Of a stretch of 64,000 bases of DNA, positions 35,495 through 45,700 are shown one piece after another (positions within the stretch are counted from its first letter, which is position 1; every line of letters starts with the position of its first letter). The position numbers and the translations under genes are program-made. The notes below the pieces were generated by a model. That model had not been told where the DNA came from. It saw nothing but the letters and a program-made list of their open reading frames with translations, and did no database searches. The stretch is from Chthoniobacterales bacterium (lineage in GTDB: Bacteria > Verrucomicrobiota > Verrucomicrobiia > Chthoniobacterales > JACTMZ01): assembly GCA_018402585.1 (NCBI GenBank), contig JAGYIO010000001.1, positions 1 through 64,000 on the forward strand, written 5' to 3'.

Positions 35495-36328
35495 ATGACC
35501 ACCCAGCGCCCCGCCACAGCGTTGTCGGCTGAACTGCCGGAGGACTCCCTTCGGCATGCCTTACGGGAGCAGGTTTGCGTGGTCTGGGCCCTGATGATGC
35601 GTGAGGTAATGACACGCTTCGGGCGGCACAAGCTGGGCTACTTCTGGGTCTTTTTGGAGCCAGCCATCCACATTGGAGTCTGGTTCGTGATACGCCTTGT
35701 CATCCGCGATGGGGGTGGTGCCGCTGACATGTCTCCCTGGCTGTTCCTCGGAACCGGGGTCATGCCACTCGTGATCTTCATGCAGATGAACAGCTACGTG
35801 GGGGGCGCAATTTCCGCCAATGGAGCTCTGCTTGCCTTTCCTCCCGTCAAAACACTCGACACGATTGCCGCGCGCTTTTTGTTGGAATCCGGCACGTTGA
35901 TCGTGGTGGCGGTCACGCTCTTCACTGCCATGGTGGCTTGGGGAGTTGCCACGTGGCCTGACAGTCTTGGAACTCTTGCCTTGGCCGGGGGGGGCATGGC
36001 GCTCCTGGGACTCGGCTTCGGCATGTGCAAAGCGATCGCCACCGCTTTCTTCCCGATTGCAGGCAACCTCAATATCATCATAGTCCGCGCCCTTTACCTA
36101 ACGAGTGGCATTTTTTTTGACCCCGAAAAGCTCCCCCCGGATGTACAATACTGGCTTTCCTTCAATCCCTGCCTGCATGGAGTGCAATTATTTCGTCACG
36201 GCTACTCCGAACTCTACATCACCAATTTAGCAGATCCATGGTATCTGTTTTCCTGGGCCCTAAGCCTTGTGGCGCTCGGACTCCTCGCGGAACGCCTGAC
36301 CAGACACCGTATGAAAGACCTCCCATGA
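35495..36328 (+). CDS. kpsM: capsule ABC-2 transporter permease
   Basis: A 277-residue inner-membrane permease of the KpsM/CtrC/BexB family, transporting complete capsule chains with the KpsT ATPase. The N-terminal amphipathic part VVWALMMREVMTRFGRHKLGYFWVFLEP is characteristic, followed by about six hydrophobic segments including ALYLTSGIFFDPEKLPPDVQYWLSFNP. It begins 18 bases after the exporter gene and ends overlapping the ATPase start in ATGA, so the four genes form one operon. Confidence 0.92.
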   Translation: MTTQRPATALSAELPEDSLRHALREQVCVVWALMMREVMTRFGRHKLGYFWVFLEPAIHIGVWFVIRLVIRDGGGAADMSPWLFLGTGVMPLVIFMQMNSYVGGAISANGALLAFPPVKTLDTIAARFLLESGTLIVVAVTLFTAMVAWGVATWPDSLGTLALAGGGMALLGLGFGMCKAIATAFFPIAGNLNIIIVRALYLTSGIFFDPEKLPPDVQYWLSFNPCLHGVQLFRHGYSELYITNLADPWYLFSWALSLVALGLLAERLTRHRMKDLP

Positions 36329-36978
36329 TCCAACTGGAGCGTGTGACCAAGACTTACCGTATCGAAGGCGGGCTTAAGCTCGTCCTCGATGATATCGATT
36401 TTGTCTTCCCGACGGGACTTAGCGTCGGAATTTTGGGAATGAACGGGGCCGGCAAATCCACGTTGCTGCGTCTACTTGCCGGCGCGGACCAGCCCACCTC
36501 GGGCCGTGTTGTCCGCAACCGTCGCATTTCCTGGCCGGTCTCGCTCGGCGGTTTCAACGGCTCCTTGACGGGCGAAGAAAACGTGCGCTTTGTCAGCCGC
36601 CTCTACGGCGTCGACCACCACCAAGTTATGCGCTACGTGGCCTCGTTTACGGAACTAGGAGACGACCTTTACCAACCAACACGCACCTACTCAGCTGGAA
36701 TGCGTGGCCGACTTTCCTTCGCCCTGAGCCTCGCCCTTGAGTTTGATACTTACATAGTCGACGAGGGTCACGCGACCGGAGATGCAAGATTTGCCAAGCG
36801 GTTCAATCAGGAGTGGCGCCAGCGATTGCAAACCGCCAATATTATCATGGTGTCACACCGGATCAGCACCATCCATGACCACTGCACTCACGCGGCCATC
36901 CTTCATCAAGGCAGACTTAGTCCCTTGATGACGATCGACCAAGCAGCCCCAATTTACGCGTGTCTGCTGGGTATTTGA
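36325..36978 (+). CDS. kpsT: capsule ABC transporter ATPase
   Basis: A 217-residue ATPase of the KpsT/CtrD/BexA type. It shows Walker A GMNGAGKSTLLRLLAG (about residue 38), the signature YSAGMRGRLSFALSLALEF and Walker B YIVDEGHATGD, typical of KpsT-like transporters where the Glu is followed by Gly. Switch His is in VSHR. ATGA overlap with the permease. The next gene starts one base after its stop. Confidence 0.94.
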   Translation: MIQLERVTKTYRIEGGLKLVLDDIDFVFPTGLSVGILGMNGAGKSTLLRLLAGADQPTSGRVVRNRRISWPVSLGGFNGSLTGEENVRFVSRLYGVDHHQVMRYVASFTELGDDLYQPTRTYSAGMRGRLSFALSLALEFDTYIVDEGHATGDARFAKRFNQEWRQRLQTANIIMVSHRISTIHDHCTHAAILHQGRLSPLMTIDQAAPIYACLLGI

Positions 36979-36979
36979 T

Positions 36980-38299
36980 ATGGACGACCACCCGTCATCT
37001 CCCACCCCGCCTGAAAGCGCAAAAAGAATCGGGACTCCTGATCTGCCTCTGGCGCGCGCCGCCCTCCAGGGCCGCCGGCGCCGTGCGGCTGCCCAGTTAG
37101 CCTCCGCGCAGCCAGAACTAAAAGTCCGGGTTGAAGAAATTTTCCCCCCGATTGCAGGCCAACCGCAGCGGCCCTCAGCACCGCGGCGCACGCGGAATCT
37201 GCTTTTCTCGGCGCTTTTGTTCATGGCTCTACCGGTCACTCTCGCCGTGGTTTACTTTGGTTTCGCGGCCAGCGACCAATACTACACCACGGCCGACTAT
37301 GCCGTTCGCTTCTCCCAGGGGGCCGCGGCTGCTCCCTCTGCCGCGGGGGGCGGTGGATTAGGAGGCATGCTGGGCGGGGGAGGAGCCGCTGCCGCTCTGT
37401 CCGACATGTTTATTTTGCGGGACTACATCCTGAGCCATCAGATCCTCGCCGACCTTGAACCCGATATCGATATTCGGGCCATTTACTCCGACCCGCAAGC
37501 GGACCGCCTCGCGCGGCTAAATCCAGAAGTAAGCAATGAGGATCTGCTCGACTACTGGAGAGGCATGATCAGTGTGCGTTGCGACATGACCACGGGTATC
37601 AGCCATCTCGGTGTACGCGCCTTTACCGCGAAGGAAGCCAAACAAGTTGCCGACAACCTACTTCGGCTCAGCGAGGCTCTGGTCAATCGTTTGTCCGACC
37701 GGGCACAGGATGACCGGCTTGGACTGGCTCGGCGAGATGTGGAAGAAGCCAACAAAAAAGTGGTCAAGGCACTTGACGGGCTTCACGCATACCAGGAGCA
37801 GGCAGGTCAAGTGAGCCCTGAGGGCTTTGTCCAAGCGCGCAGCGAACTCGAAGCGGGCATCGAGCAGGAAGTTTCACGATACGAGGCCCAAATCGAGAGA
37901 CTTCGGCGCGACCTGCCAGACGATGCGCCGGGGATCAGGCAACTCCGTCAGCGCCTCGAGATTGCCCGCAGTCAACTCGCTGCCGAACGTCAACGTTCCA
38001 CCTCTTCCCCTTCAGATCAGGGGGCTTCGGCGTCGGAAATTTTCACCGAATTCTCCAAGCTCAAGCTCGAGAGCGAGTTTGCCGCCAAGGCTTACGACTC
38101 GGCCTTGGCTTCACTCGAGCAGGCGCGACTCGAGGCGGCTAAGCAGGACAGGTACCTGGAGGCCTTTGTGCGCCCCCAATTGCCGGATGCTCCCGAATAT
38201 CCCCGCCGCGCTCTCAATATCGCTCTTGTCGCTATCGGTTCCTTTCTTGTCTGGTCGATCGGCGGCCTTATGGTTGCGGCAATACGCGAGCACCTTTAG
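36980..38299 (+). CDS. kpsE: inner-membrane capsule export protein (KpsE/CtrB, PCP-3)
   Basis: A 439-residue polysaccharide co-polymerase-type protein spanning the periplasm and linking transporter to the outer-membrane channel. A cytoplasmic N-terminus rich in Arg/Ala/Pro (about 1-70) precedes a transmembrane helix (about 73-95). A Gly/Ala-rich low-complexity loop (AAGGGGLGGMLGGGG, about residue 120) is unusual. A long coiled coil (about 230-390) and a C-terminal helix with SFLVWSIGGLMVAAIREHL follow. The extra N-terminus is long for KpsE. It is the last gene of the export operon. Confidence 0.88.
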   Translation: MDDHPSSPTPPESAKRIGTPDLPLARAALQGRRRRAAAQLASAQPELKVRVEEIFPPIAGQPQRPSAPRRTRNLLFSALLFMALPVTLAVVYFGFAASDQYYTTADYAVRFSQGAAAAPSAAGGGGLGGMLGGGGAAAALSDMFILRDYILSHQILADLEPDIDIRAIYSDPQADRLARLNPEVSNEDLLDYWRGMISVRCDMTTGISHLGVRAFTAKEAKQVADNLLRLSEALVNRLSDRAQDDRLGLARRDVEEANKKVVKALDGLHAYQEQAGQVSPEGFVQARSELEAGIEQEVSRYEAQIERLRRDLPDDAPGIRQLRQRLEIARSQLAAERQRSTSSPSDQGASASEIFTEFSKLKLESEFAAKAYDSALASLEQARLEAAKQDRYLEAFVRPQLPDAPEYPRRALNIALVAIGSFLVWSIGGLMVAAIREHL

Positions 38300-38339
38300 G
38301 ACAATTCCATTCCCGTCCGCCACGGCACCCGGCAAAACC

Positions 38340-40856
38340 GTGAACCGCTTTTTGATCACATCCTCTCTGGCGCCGCTTTTGCTCGCCCAGGGCCCCGCGA
38401 CCGCGAGGGGACGTCTGCGGAAGTGGTGGCTACTTTGCGCTTCATTACTTGTCCGCCGGTCCGGACTTTTCGACCGCGCTTATTATGAGCGGCAAAACCA
38501 GGACGTTGCCGAAAGCGGCATGGATCCCCTGGGGCACTATCTGGCCTACGGTGACCGTGAAGGGCGCCAACCCATGCCTTGGTTTGATCCGGAGCACTAT
38601 CGGCGTTCGTTACCCGCGCCGATTTCCCCCAAATACAACAGCCTTCTGCACTACTTGCTCATCGGGCGATTCCTCCAACCCGAGGTCAGTCCGAATTTCG
38701 ACACCCGGCACTTCTACCAGAATCATCGTGATGTCCGGCTTAAACGGCAGGAGTCATTGCTTTGGTTTCGCCAACGAGGTAACCCTGCCGTATCCCACTA
38801 CTCCCCTTTCGCCTTGGCGGCCGGAGCCCACTTACCGGAGGAACCATCACGCGAAGATTGGACCAGGCTGCCCGAAAGGCAAGGAGCCGCACCCTTGGTC
38901 GACATCATTGTGCCCGTCTTCCGGGGCCGCGCCGAGACCTTGCGCTGCCTGTACTCCGTACTTAGCTCCGAACAACAAACGCCTTTCCGGCTCATCGTGG
39001 TCAATGACCGCAGCCCCGAGAAAGAACTGGCCGCTGAACTAGGCCGATTGGCTGAGCGGGGTCTATTCGATCTGGTGGAAAACGCAACGAACAAAGGTTT
39101 TGTCTTTTCCGTCAATCAAGCTCTTTTGCTCCACCCCGATCGAGACGTTGTCGTGCTCAATGCAGACACCGAACCGCACAATGACTGGCTCGACCGTCTG
39201 CGAGCGACCGCCCACCGGCATCCGCGGGTCGCCACGGTGACGCCTCTTTCGAACAATGCGACCATTGCCAGCTACCCGCGGTTTGATTGCGACAATCCCG
39301 GGCCGCTTGAACTGGATCCAAAAGAATTTGACCGGCTGGCGGCGGAGACAAACCGCGGAGTCTGTCTTCAGGCACCAACTGGGGTCGGCTTCTGTCTTTA
39401 CATTCGCCGCCTCGCTCTTCAGGAAATCGGGCCGTTTGATGAGGCAAGTTTCGGGAAAGGATACGGAGAGGAAAACGACTTTTGCCGGCGGGCGGCCGGA
39501 TTAAGCTGGGAAAACCGGATCGCCGCGGACGTTTACGTCTGGCACTGGGGCGCGCGTTCGTTTTTGGGTGAAAAAAGCAAGCATGTTTCCCGCGCAATAC
39601 AAGTCATGGAGCAGCGGCACCCGGGCTATCGGCGGTTGGTCGAGGAGTTCGTTTCGGCCGACGGGCTGGCACCGTATCGCGCCAGACTCGATCGAGCCCG
39701 CCTGCTGCGCCGCCGATCTTCTGCCGAGAACGTTCTCTTCGTGACCCACACCCGGGGGGGCGGGGCGGCTAAACAAGTGGAGTCGGAGATGCGGAAGCTG
39801 AGCAACCGGGGAGTTGGCTGCTTCTTACTGCAGCCGGAAAAAGAAAGATTCGGACGCCTTGGCGCCCCGGGGTTGCCGAGGCTACCCAACCTTCCACCTC
39901 TGGATCTTACTTCTGCCGACCAGCTCGAAGACTTGCTTGGCTGGCTGGGCATCAGCGAGATTCAGATCCACCAGCTGGTCGACTTCCCGCGGGCCATCAC
40001 GGGTGGTGACCACGACGCGGCACGGACGATCGCGGGCGCGGCACGTCGTCGCGGGATTCCGTTCGACTTTTATCTTCACGATTATCAACACATTTGCCCT
40101 CGGATCAATCTTGTTGGGCCGAGTTCAGTTTACTGCGGTGAGCCGGACGAGCGCACTTGCCAGCGCTGCCTCAAAGTCCGGGTCCGCGGTATCGAAAATC
40201 CGCAGATAGCCGATATTCATGCCTGGAGAGTGGGTCAGGCTTCTTTACTGGCGCGGGCACGGCGGGTCATTGTCCCCGACCAGGATGTCCTGCATCGTCT
40301 CTCCCTTTACTATCCACATGCCAGTTACTTAGTCCGACCGCACGAAGACCCGGCGGCATTCCCTCCATCCTCTGCACCACGCTCCGGCCGCTCTGGCCCT
40401 CTTCGTGTCGTGGTACCCGGTGCTATCAGCATCATCAAAGGTTTCAATGTGATCCTTGCAACAGCCAAGGCGGCAAAACACTTGCGTTTGCCACTCGAAT
40501 TTTTCGTCATGGGTTACACCTGTCGGGACAAAGACCTGCTCAAGCTTGGCGTGAAAATTACGGGCCGCTATCGCGACGAAGAAGCGGCGGAGACTTTGCG
40601 TGAAGTCAATGCGGACATCGCCTGGATCCCCTCCGTTTGGCCCGAAACCTACTGCTATGCCATGTCAATCCCTCTGCGGGCCGGCCTTCCGGTCGCCTCC
40701 TTTAATTTGGGTGCGCAAGCCGCGCGCCTGCGGCGCCATGGGGGTGATCATCTTCTTCTTCCGCCCCGGCTAGCGAACCAACCGCGGAAACTCGCCGCCG
40801 CACTTGAGACATTTGCCGCGGCGCAAAGAGCAACGGTGCAACGGAAAGCCGCCTGA
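38340..40856 (+). CDS. multidomain capsule glycosyltransferase (GT2 + GT4)
   Basis: An 838-residue glycosyltransferase. After an N-terminal 50-residue hydrophobic/basic part come repeats of the kind YYERQNQDVA...DPLGHYLAYGDREGRQP and FDPEHYRRSLP (about 40-110), common in rhizobial polysaccharide synthesis proteins. A GT2 domain (about 185-430) has PLVDIIVPVFRGRAETLRCL, DVVVLNADTEPHNDWLDRL and FGKGYGEENDFCRRA. A GT4-like domain (about 460-830) has VLFVTHTRGGGAAKQVE and SVWPETYCYAMSIPLRAGLPVA. The start is GTG at 38340; the longer frame back to 37827 is antisense shadow. It would build several linkages of the capsule. Confidence 0.82.
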   Translation: MNRFLITSSLAPLLLAQGPATARGRLRKWWLLCASLLVRRSGLFDRAYYERQNQDVAESGMDPLGHYLAYGDREGRQPMPWFDPEHYRRSLPAPISPKYNSLLHYLLIGRFLQPEVSPNFDTRHFYQNHRDVRLKRQESLLWFRQRGNPAVSHYSPFALAAGAHLPEEPSREDWTRLPERQGAAPLVDIIVPVFRGRAETLRCLYSVLSSEQQTPFRLIVVNDRSPEKELAAELGRLAERGLFDLVENATNKGFVFSVNQALLLHPDRDVVVLNADTEPHNDWLDRLRATAHRHPRVATVTPLSNNATIASYPRFDCDNPGPLELDPKEFDRLAAETNRGVCLQAPTGVGFCLYIRRLALQEIGPFDEASFGKGYGEENDFCRRAAGLSWENRIAADVYVWHWGARSFLGEKSKHVSRAIQVMEQRHPGYRRLVEEFVSADGLAPYRARLDRARLLRRRSSAENVLFVTHTRGGGAAKQVESEMRKLSNRGVGCFLLQPEKERFGRLGAPGLPRLPNLPPLDLTSADQLEDLLGWLGISEIQIHQLVDFPRAITGGDHDAARTIAGAARRRGIPFDFYLHDYQHICPRINLVGPSSVYCGEPDERTCQRCLKVRVRGIENPQIADIHAWRVGQASLLARARRVIVPDQDVLHRLSLYYPHASYLVRPHEDPAAFPPSSAPRSGRSGPLRVVVPGAISIIKGFNVILATAKAAKHLRLPLEFFVMGYTCRDKDLLKLGVKITGRYRDEEAAETLREVNADIAWIPSVWPETYCYAMSIPLRAGLPVASFNLGAQAARLRRHGGDHLLLPPRLANQPRKLAAALETFAAAQRATVQRKAA

Positions 40857-41182
40857 CCCGCAACCACTTTCGAATGAGGAAACTTCTCACCAAGTTACAC
40901 GATGCTGGGTTACTCAAGGAGGAGGTCCAAGGCAGCCTGAGTAGACTCCTCATCGAATCTTGGGCGCCGTAAAACATTCTTCAAGCTTGAGGGCGACCGT
41001 GACTTCGGGTCTCCTGCGTAGCTCACCCGCCTCCGGCGACACAGTTGGGTGCGCCCTGAAAAAGTGACCACATTATCAGGTTTGCAACCCACCCGGATGC
41101 GAGGATGCATTCGTGGCGTGGCGACTTGAACAAAACGCGTGATTTTGTAACCTGAATCCACGCTCGCAGCGAATTTATCGGA
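40857..41182. other. spacer with a short ORF, disrupted by IS insertion on its right
   Basis: A 32-codon frame (40874-40972, MRKLLTKLHDAGLLKEEV...) could be a degraded gene. Otherwise the sequence up to the IS copy holds no recognisable gene. The 9-bp target TTTATCGGA ends at 41182. Before insertion the region led directly into the next glycosyltransferase gene. Confidence 0.45.
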
Positions 41183-41247
41183 GGTTAAGCAACAGTTTTT
41201 CTGTAAAAGTGGAATTGGGTGATGTGATTGGTTGTTATGGTTGAGGA

Positions 41248-42486
41248 TTATTTGAGCAGTTCTGGGCTGAGGTAAGCGGTGGAAGTTTCCCAGGCTTCGG
41301 AGATTTCCATGAGGATGGCGGAGACCAAGCGCAGGCAACTTTCGGGGTTGGGAAAGATGGCCGCGACGCGGGTGCGGCGGCGGATCTGCTTGTTGAGAGC
41401 CTCGCAGAGGTTGGAGGTGCGCAGGCGTTTGCGGATGGGCTCGGGGAAGGCGAAGACGGTGAAGCCCTCCGGCAGGTTGTTCTCCATCCAAGCGGCGAGT
41501 TGGGGTGCGCTGGCGGAATATTTTTCGATCATGGCGGCCAGCTTGGTCTGGGCGGTGGCGAGATCCTCGGCCTTGAAGATAGAGCGGAGGTCAGCGGCGA
41601 CGGCTTCCTTCATGCTTTGTTTGGGCACGTAGGCTTGGGCGTTTTGCTGGAGGTGGAACTGGCAACGGTTCCAGGGCACGCCGTGGTAGACGGCGGCGGC
41701 GGCGGCCTTGAGGCCTTCATGGGCGTCGCTGGTGATCGAGGAGCAGGTGTGCAGGCCGCGCGCTTTGAGCGAGGAGAGGAACTCACGCCAGTGGACCTCG
41801 GCCTCGGAAAGAGAGACGGAGAGGCCGAGGATCATGCGCCGGCCGTCCTGGCGGCGGATGCCGATGGCGATGAGCACGGCACAGGAGCGCACGACACCGT
41901 TGACGCGCACCTTTTCGTAGCGGGCATCGAGGATGAGATGGCTGATGGGCGGGATGGGTCGTTGGCGCCAAGGTTCGAGCATGGCATCCATCTCGGCGGC
42001 GGCGCGGCTGACTTGGGTGGAGGTAATTTCCAGCCCGCAGAGCTCCTGGAGGATCTTGGTCACTCTGCGGGTGGAACCGGAGCGGGAGCGGAGATGGCCT
42101 GCCGCAGGCAGCCCCGCAGGGGTGAGCAAAGCGAAGCAAACGCCTTGAAGATACATCTCGGCGATGGCCACGATCAGAGCGCGCTCGCTGCGTTGGCCGC
42201 GTTGGAGGGCGCTGGGATAGAAAGGCTGATCGCTGTCGCGGACTTGGGGCACGTGCAGCTCGAGGGTGCCGAGTCGGGAGTCGAGCGAGCGCTTTTTGAA
42301 GCCATTGGCGTGGCCGTTGCGGGTAGGGACGCGCTCGTAGGGAGCGGCGCCCAGGTGTCGATGGCGTTCGATGAGCATGGCGTGGTTGATCAGGAGCGAG
42401 ACAGCCTCAGGAAGGCCGTCAAGGCCTCCGGTGAGGATGGTGTTGAGAACTTCATCGGGCAGGCTAATTTGGTTTTGTTCGGTCAT
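41248..42486 (-). CDS. tnp: IS256-family (mutator-type) transposase with in-frame insertion
   Basis: A 412-residue DDE transposase. Motifs include NGHANGFKKRSLDSRLGTLELHVPQVRD, LILDARYEKVRVNG, SDAHEGLKAAAAAVYHGVPWNRCQFHLQQNA (with D and H near the catalytic core) and the C-terminal ALNKQIRRRTRVAAIFPNPESCLRLV. Between MYLQGV and STRRVTKILQELCG a 21-residue segment (CFALLTPAGLPAAGHLRSRSG, but abutting expected neighbours directly) interrupts the helix expected in this family, where the normal order is QGVSTRRV. It may reduce activity. The ATG at 42486 is chosen; the upstream frame reads through the IS end. Confidence 0.9.
   Translation of the reverse strand: MTEQNQISLPDEVLNTILTGGLDGLPEAVSLLINHAMLIERHRHLGAAPYERVPTRNGHANGFKKRSLDSRLGTLELHVPQVRDSDQPFYPSALQRGQRSERALIVAIAEMYLQGVCFALLTPAGLPAAGHLRSRSGSTRRVTKILQELCGLEITSTQVSRAAAEMDAMLEPWRQRPIPPISHLILDARYEKVRVNGVVRSCAVLIAIGIRRQDGRRMILGLSVSLSEAEVHWREFLSSLKARGLHTCSSITSDAHEGLKAAAAAVYHGVPWNRCQFHLQQNAQAYVPKQSMKEAVAADLRSIFKAEDLATAQTKLAAMIEKYSASAPQLAAWMENNLPEGFTVFAFPEPIRKRLRTSNLCEALNKQIRRRTRVAAIFPNPESCLRLVSAILMEISEAWETSTAYLSPELLK
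42076..42138. repeat. 63-bp palindromic in-frame insert in the transposase
   Basis: The insert contains two small palindromes (CCCCTGCGGGG type and GCCTGCCGCAGGC) and adds exactly 21 codons without a stop. Both flanks match the family sequence directly, which marks the ends. It resembles the sialidase insertion in being a small palindromic element inside a gene. Confidence 0.65.
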
Positions 42487-42570
42487 GGGTGTGTTGGGTT
42501 TTGTTTGGGTTAAAACCAAATCAAACCACCCGTGGCCGGACTTTGTCACGACCCCTACAAAAAGGGCCAA

Positions 42571-42633
42571 GACGCACTCCGGGTGTTCCTCCGGCTCCGC
42601 TTCGCTGCGCCTCCGGAACACCCGGAGTGCGTC
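42571..42633. promoter_or_regulatory. perfect 19-bp hairpin near the IS right end
   Basis: GACGCACTCCGGGTGTTCC and its exact complement (42615-42633) flank a 25-bp loop just inside the right IS terminus, upstream of the transposase. Such structures in IS elements can block transcription or translation coming from outside. No T-run follows. Confidence 0.55.
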
Positions 42634-42727
42634 AGTCAGGCAGAACCACTTTTACAGACAGATTGTTGCACTACCTTTATCGGACGTTTTGATATCACGT
42701 TTGGAGCTAAATAGTGTCGCCAAAACA

Positions 42728-45700
42728 ATGAAGAAACCGGTAAGCAAACTGCGGTGCGTTATCCGCACGGGCATGACGGCGCAGCCAAGAGCTTTTGACG
42801 CAGCTTGGTTTGCTAATCGTCCCGGTGTGAAAGTTTTGCTTAGGAGACTGCGCGGGAGAGATGCAGCTAAGCTCCAAGCCCGGATGGACCCAGCGCCCAG
42901 AACGGCAAAACCACCAGCCCGAGCGACCGGCTATCTTGAGGGGTTCGACCAAGCAGGAAACATTTACGGATGGCTTGACCGTACAACGCGGCATGCGGAA
43001 GAGTTTTCCGTTGTTTGCGGCGACGAACGGTTGCGAGTGCACCCTGAAATCACGCGTCAAGACCTGGCGGATGCAGGTTTCCCTTCCGGACGCGGGTTCA
43101 TTGTAGAATTTCGCAAAGTACTGCCGCTATTGCGTCCGTTCTTTTCAGGGTGTGCCTTGAGGGTTGAAGGAATCTCTGGCTCGCTTCTCGGTCAGCCCCT
43201 GGAATGGACGGTCCTTCAACCCGGACGCCGCAATGAATTACTATGGAATTGGCTCGCGAGATTCTTTGCTCTGACCTTAGAAAGCAGTGCCTTTGATCTG
43301 GAGCCCCTGGAGCTTTTCGACGCGGAGTTTTCCAAGCTTGAACAAGAGGGGCTTGCCGGCCTGCAAGATGAGACGGGAGCCATGCGTTGCGTGCAACTCA
43401 TGCAGGACTTGTGTGGCCAACAAGTCGGCAGGCAGGCAGAATTCCGGTCCAACCTTGCCAAGCTCTGTCAACTCAGCTCGCAATTGGCCCGATCGCACCC
43501 CTTGTGGACAAACTTGGTGGCCGGCTTTCAAGCGGCAATGGTTGCCGAAGATTTCCTCGACACCGTGCGACGCGTCTGGAGGCAGCAAGCACTGCTGGAG
43601 GTCGAGGACGAAAAACCCATCACACCGCGCGCGCCCTTCCAGGAGTTGTTTCTCGCCCCGGTGCTCCACCCCGGTCGCCTACACTTTGTACCTTGGGAAG
43701 GCTGGGTTCGGAATAGCTTGCTCAGCACCATTGAACTGGCCGCCAATCTCCCAGCCGAGAGAAGCGTAAACGAAGATCTGGCCGCCAAACTCTCGGAGGT
43801 CGAGGCTATTGTCTCCCTTCTCTACAGGGACGAGGAAATTACGGGCAGGCTCCAGCGGTTGCGGCGGCAACTGGGGATTTACAGTGGCCAACCCTCGGCA
43901 CACGCTCGACGAGAAGTGCTAGCCCTGAGGAAACAGCGCAAATTTCTGCAGGCTTTGTCCATTGAGAGCCAAATTCCGAGCGAAGAGTCGATTTCCAGTG
44001 CAGTGAACGCCTTTGCGTCGCAACTTGGTGCGGCGCGCGAACTCAGGCAGACCTTACCAGCTGCGGTCATCCGCGTTTGGAAGGGTCGCCTCGGCCCCGG
44101 CGTGGAACAGGCGGCGACGAACCCAGTATTTCTCGCGGCATTGCACGATTACCTTGAATTTGCGGGCCGAGTTCTGATGAATCCGGCCACAACGGCAGGG
44201 CAACCAGTCGGCCAAGCGCGGCAGATGCGCCTCGATATCATTGGATCCATCAACGAGTTACTCTCGTTGGAACCGATCCGCCCTTTAGACCGCGGGTCGA
44301 AAGCCGCAGGCGAACCGCTCAATATCCTACTCGTTGGTTCGCGGGACCTGCCCCAAGTCCATCTCTACCGACAAGAACAGAAAGTGGCGGCTTTGCGCAA
44401 CCTCTCCACCCGCACAAGGCCGATAAACGTCGAGTGGGCCGATACTTGGGAAAAGATCAACGATCCCAAGCTGACCCGTTGTTTGGTCGGATGCGACATT
44501 CTCGTGGTCTGTCGGCTGCCGGCAACTCTTTCAGTTTTGCGACTCATCCACGCTGCTCGTCGAGCCGGTGTAAAGGTGATCTACGAAATCGACGATTTGA
44601 TCTTTGACCACGAGAATTTTCCGCCGGCCTACGAGACCTACTCCCGAAGTATTACCCAGCGCGAACACCGTCAGCTCGCTGAGGATACCCCGCTCTGGCT
44701 CGAGGCCATGCGACTGGCGGATGAAATCATTGTTTCCACTACCACTCTTGCCGAGCGGGTCAGAGCTCTGCTTGGGATGGGCCAAGTAGTGCGCATTGAA
44801 CCCAATTGCCAACCGCAACTTTTACGCGATTGCGGCTTGCCCGAACGCCGGCAAAAGGATGCCGTCCACCTCGTCTACGGTACTGGCACGAAAGCTCACA
44901 AGCAGATCATCGAAGAATGGATCCTGCCGGTACTCCAAACTTTGTTGGAAAAACACCCGTTGCTAGCAGTCACGCTGGTGGGACGGATCGAAGGATTGCC
45001 TCAAACTCTGGCGGCCCATCCACGCGTTACGATTTCTCCCTTCGTTGACTACGAGAGCTATCTCCACACTTTGGCCGCCGCGGACCTAAGTTTGGCCGCG
45101 ATCGAATCCAGTCCGGCCACGGATGCCAAGAGCGGACTCAAATGGATGGAGGCTGCCGTCCTTGGCGCTGCTTCAGTTGTTAGCCCCTCCGCTACCTACC
45201 GCGAAATCCTGCAGGACGGGGTCGATGCGCTCTTCGCAGCGACCAAGGAAGAGTGGGAGACACAACTTGGACGCCTCATTGGCGATGCCGGTCTGCGCGC
45301 GCGTATCGCAGCCAACGCGCGTCACGTAGCCATGACTCACTTCTCGCCGTCAACCCCGAGGGACGTTTGGGGAAAAATTCTCGAGGCACAGCCCGATATT
45401 GCGGTCCAAGATGCACGGCCACTTAAGTTGCTGGTTGTGAACCTGTACTTTGCACCTCAGGCCTCAGGTGGCGCAACGCGCGTGGTGGAAGACCAGATAC
45501 GGGACCTGCAAAATAAATACCCAGGTCGGTACGAGATCACCGTTTTATGCAGCGATCGTTTTGGTCACGACGGAGGCGTAGAAATCTATCACCGACCAGG
45601 TGTGCGCGTGGTACGCTTGAAAGCCCCGAGCAGAGGTTGGGACGTCTACCAAGACAACGACATAAAAAGATTTGTGCAGGATTGGTTTTCGAAAGAAAGA

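Larger units (their letters stand above)
41183..42675 (-). mobile_element. IS256-family insertion sequence
   Basis: The 1493-bp element has 30-bp imperfect terminal inverted repeats (24/30 matched; left 41183-41212 beginning GGTTAAGCAACA, right 42675-42646 beginning GGTAGTGCAACA, both ending TGTAAAAGTGG). It is flanked by a perfect 9-bp direct repeat TTTATCGGA (41174-41182 and 42676-42684), the expected target duplication for IS256. The single gene encodes a mutator-type transposase. Confidence 0.93.

Noticed and set aside
41500-42513. Plus-strand frame of 337 codons across the transposase
   Set aside because: Antisense to a clear IS256 transposase; no independent motif.
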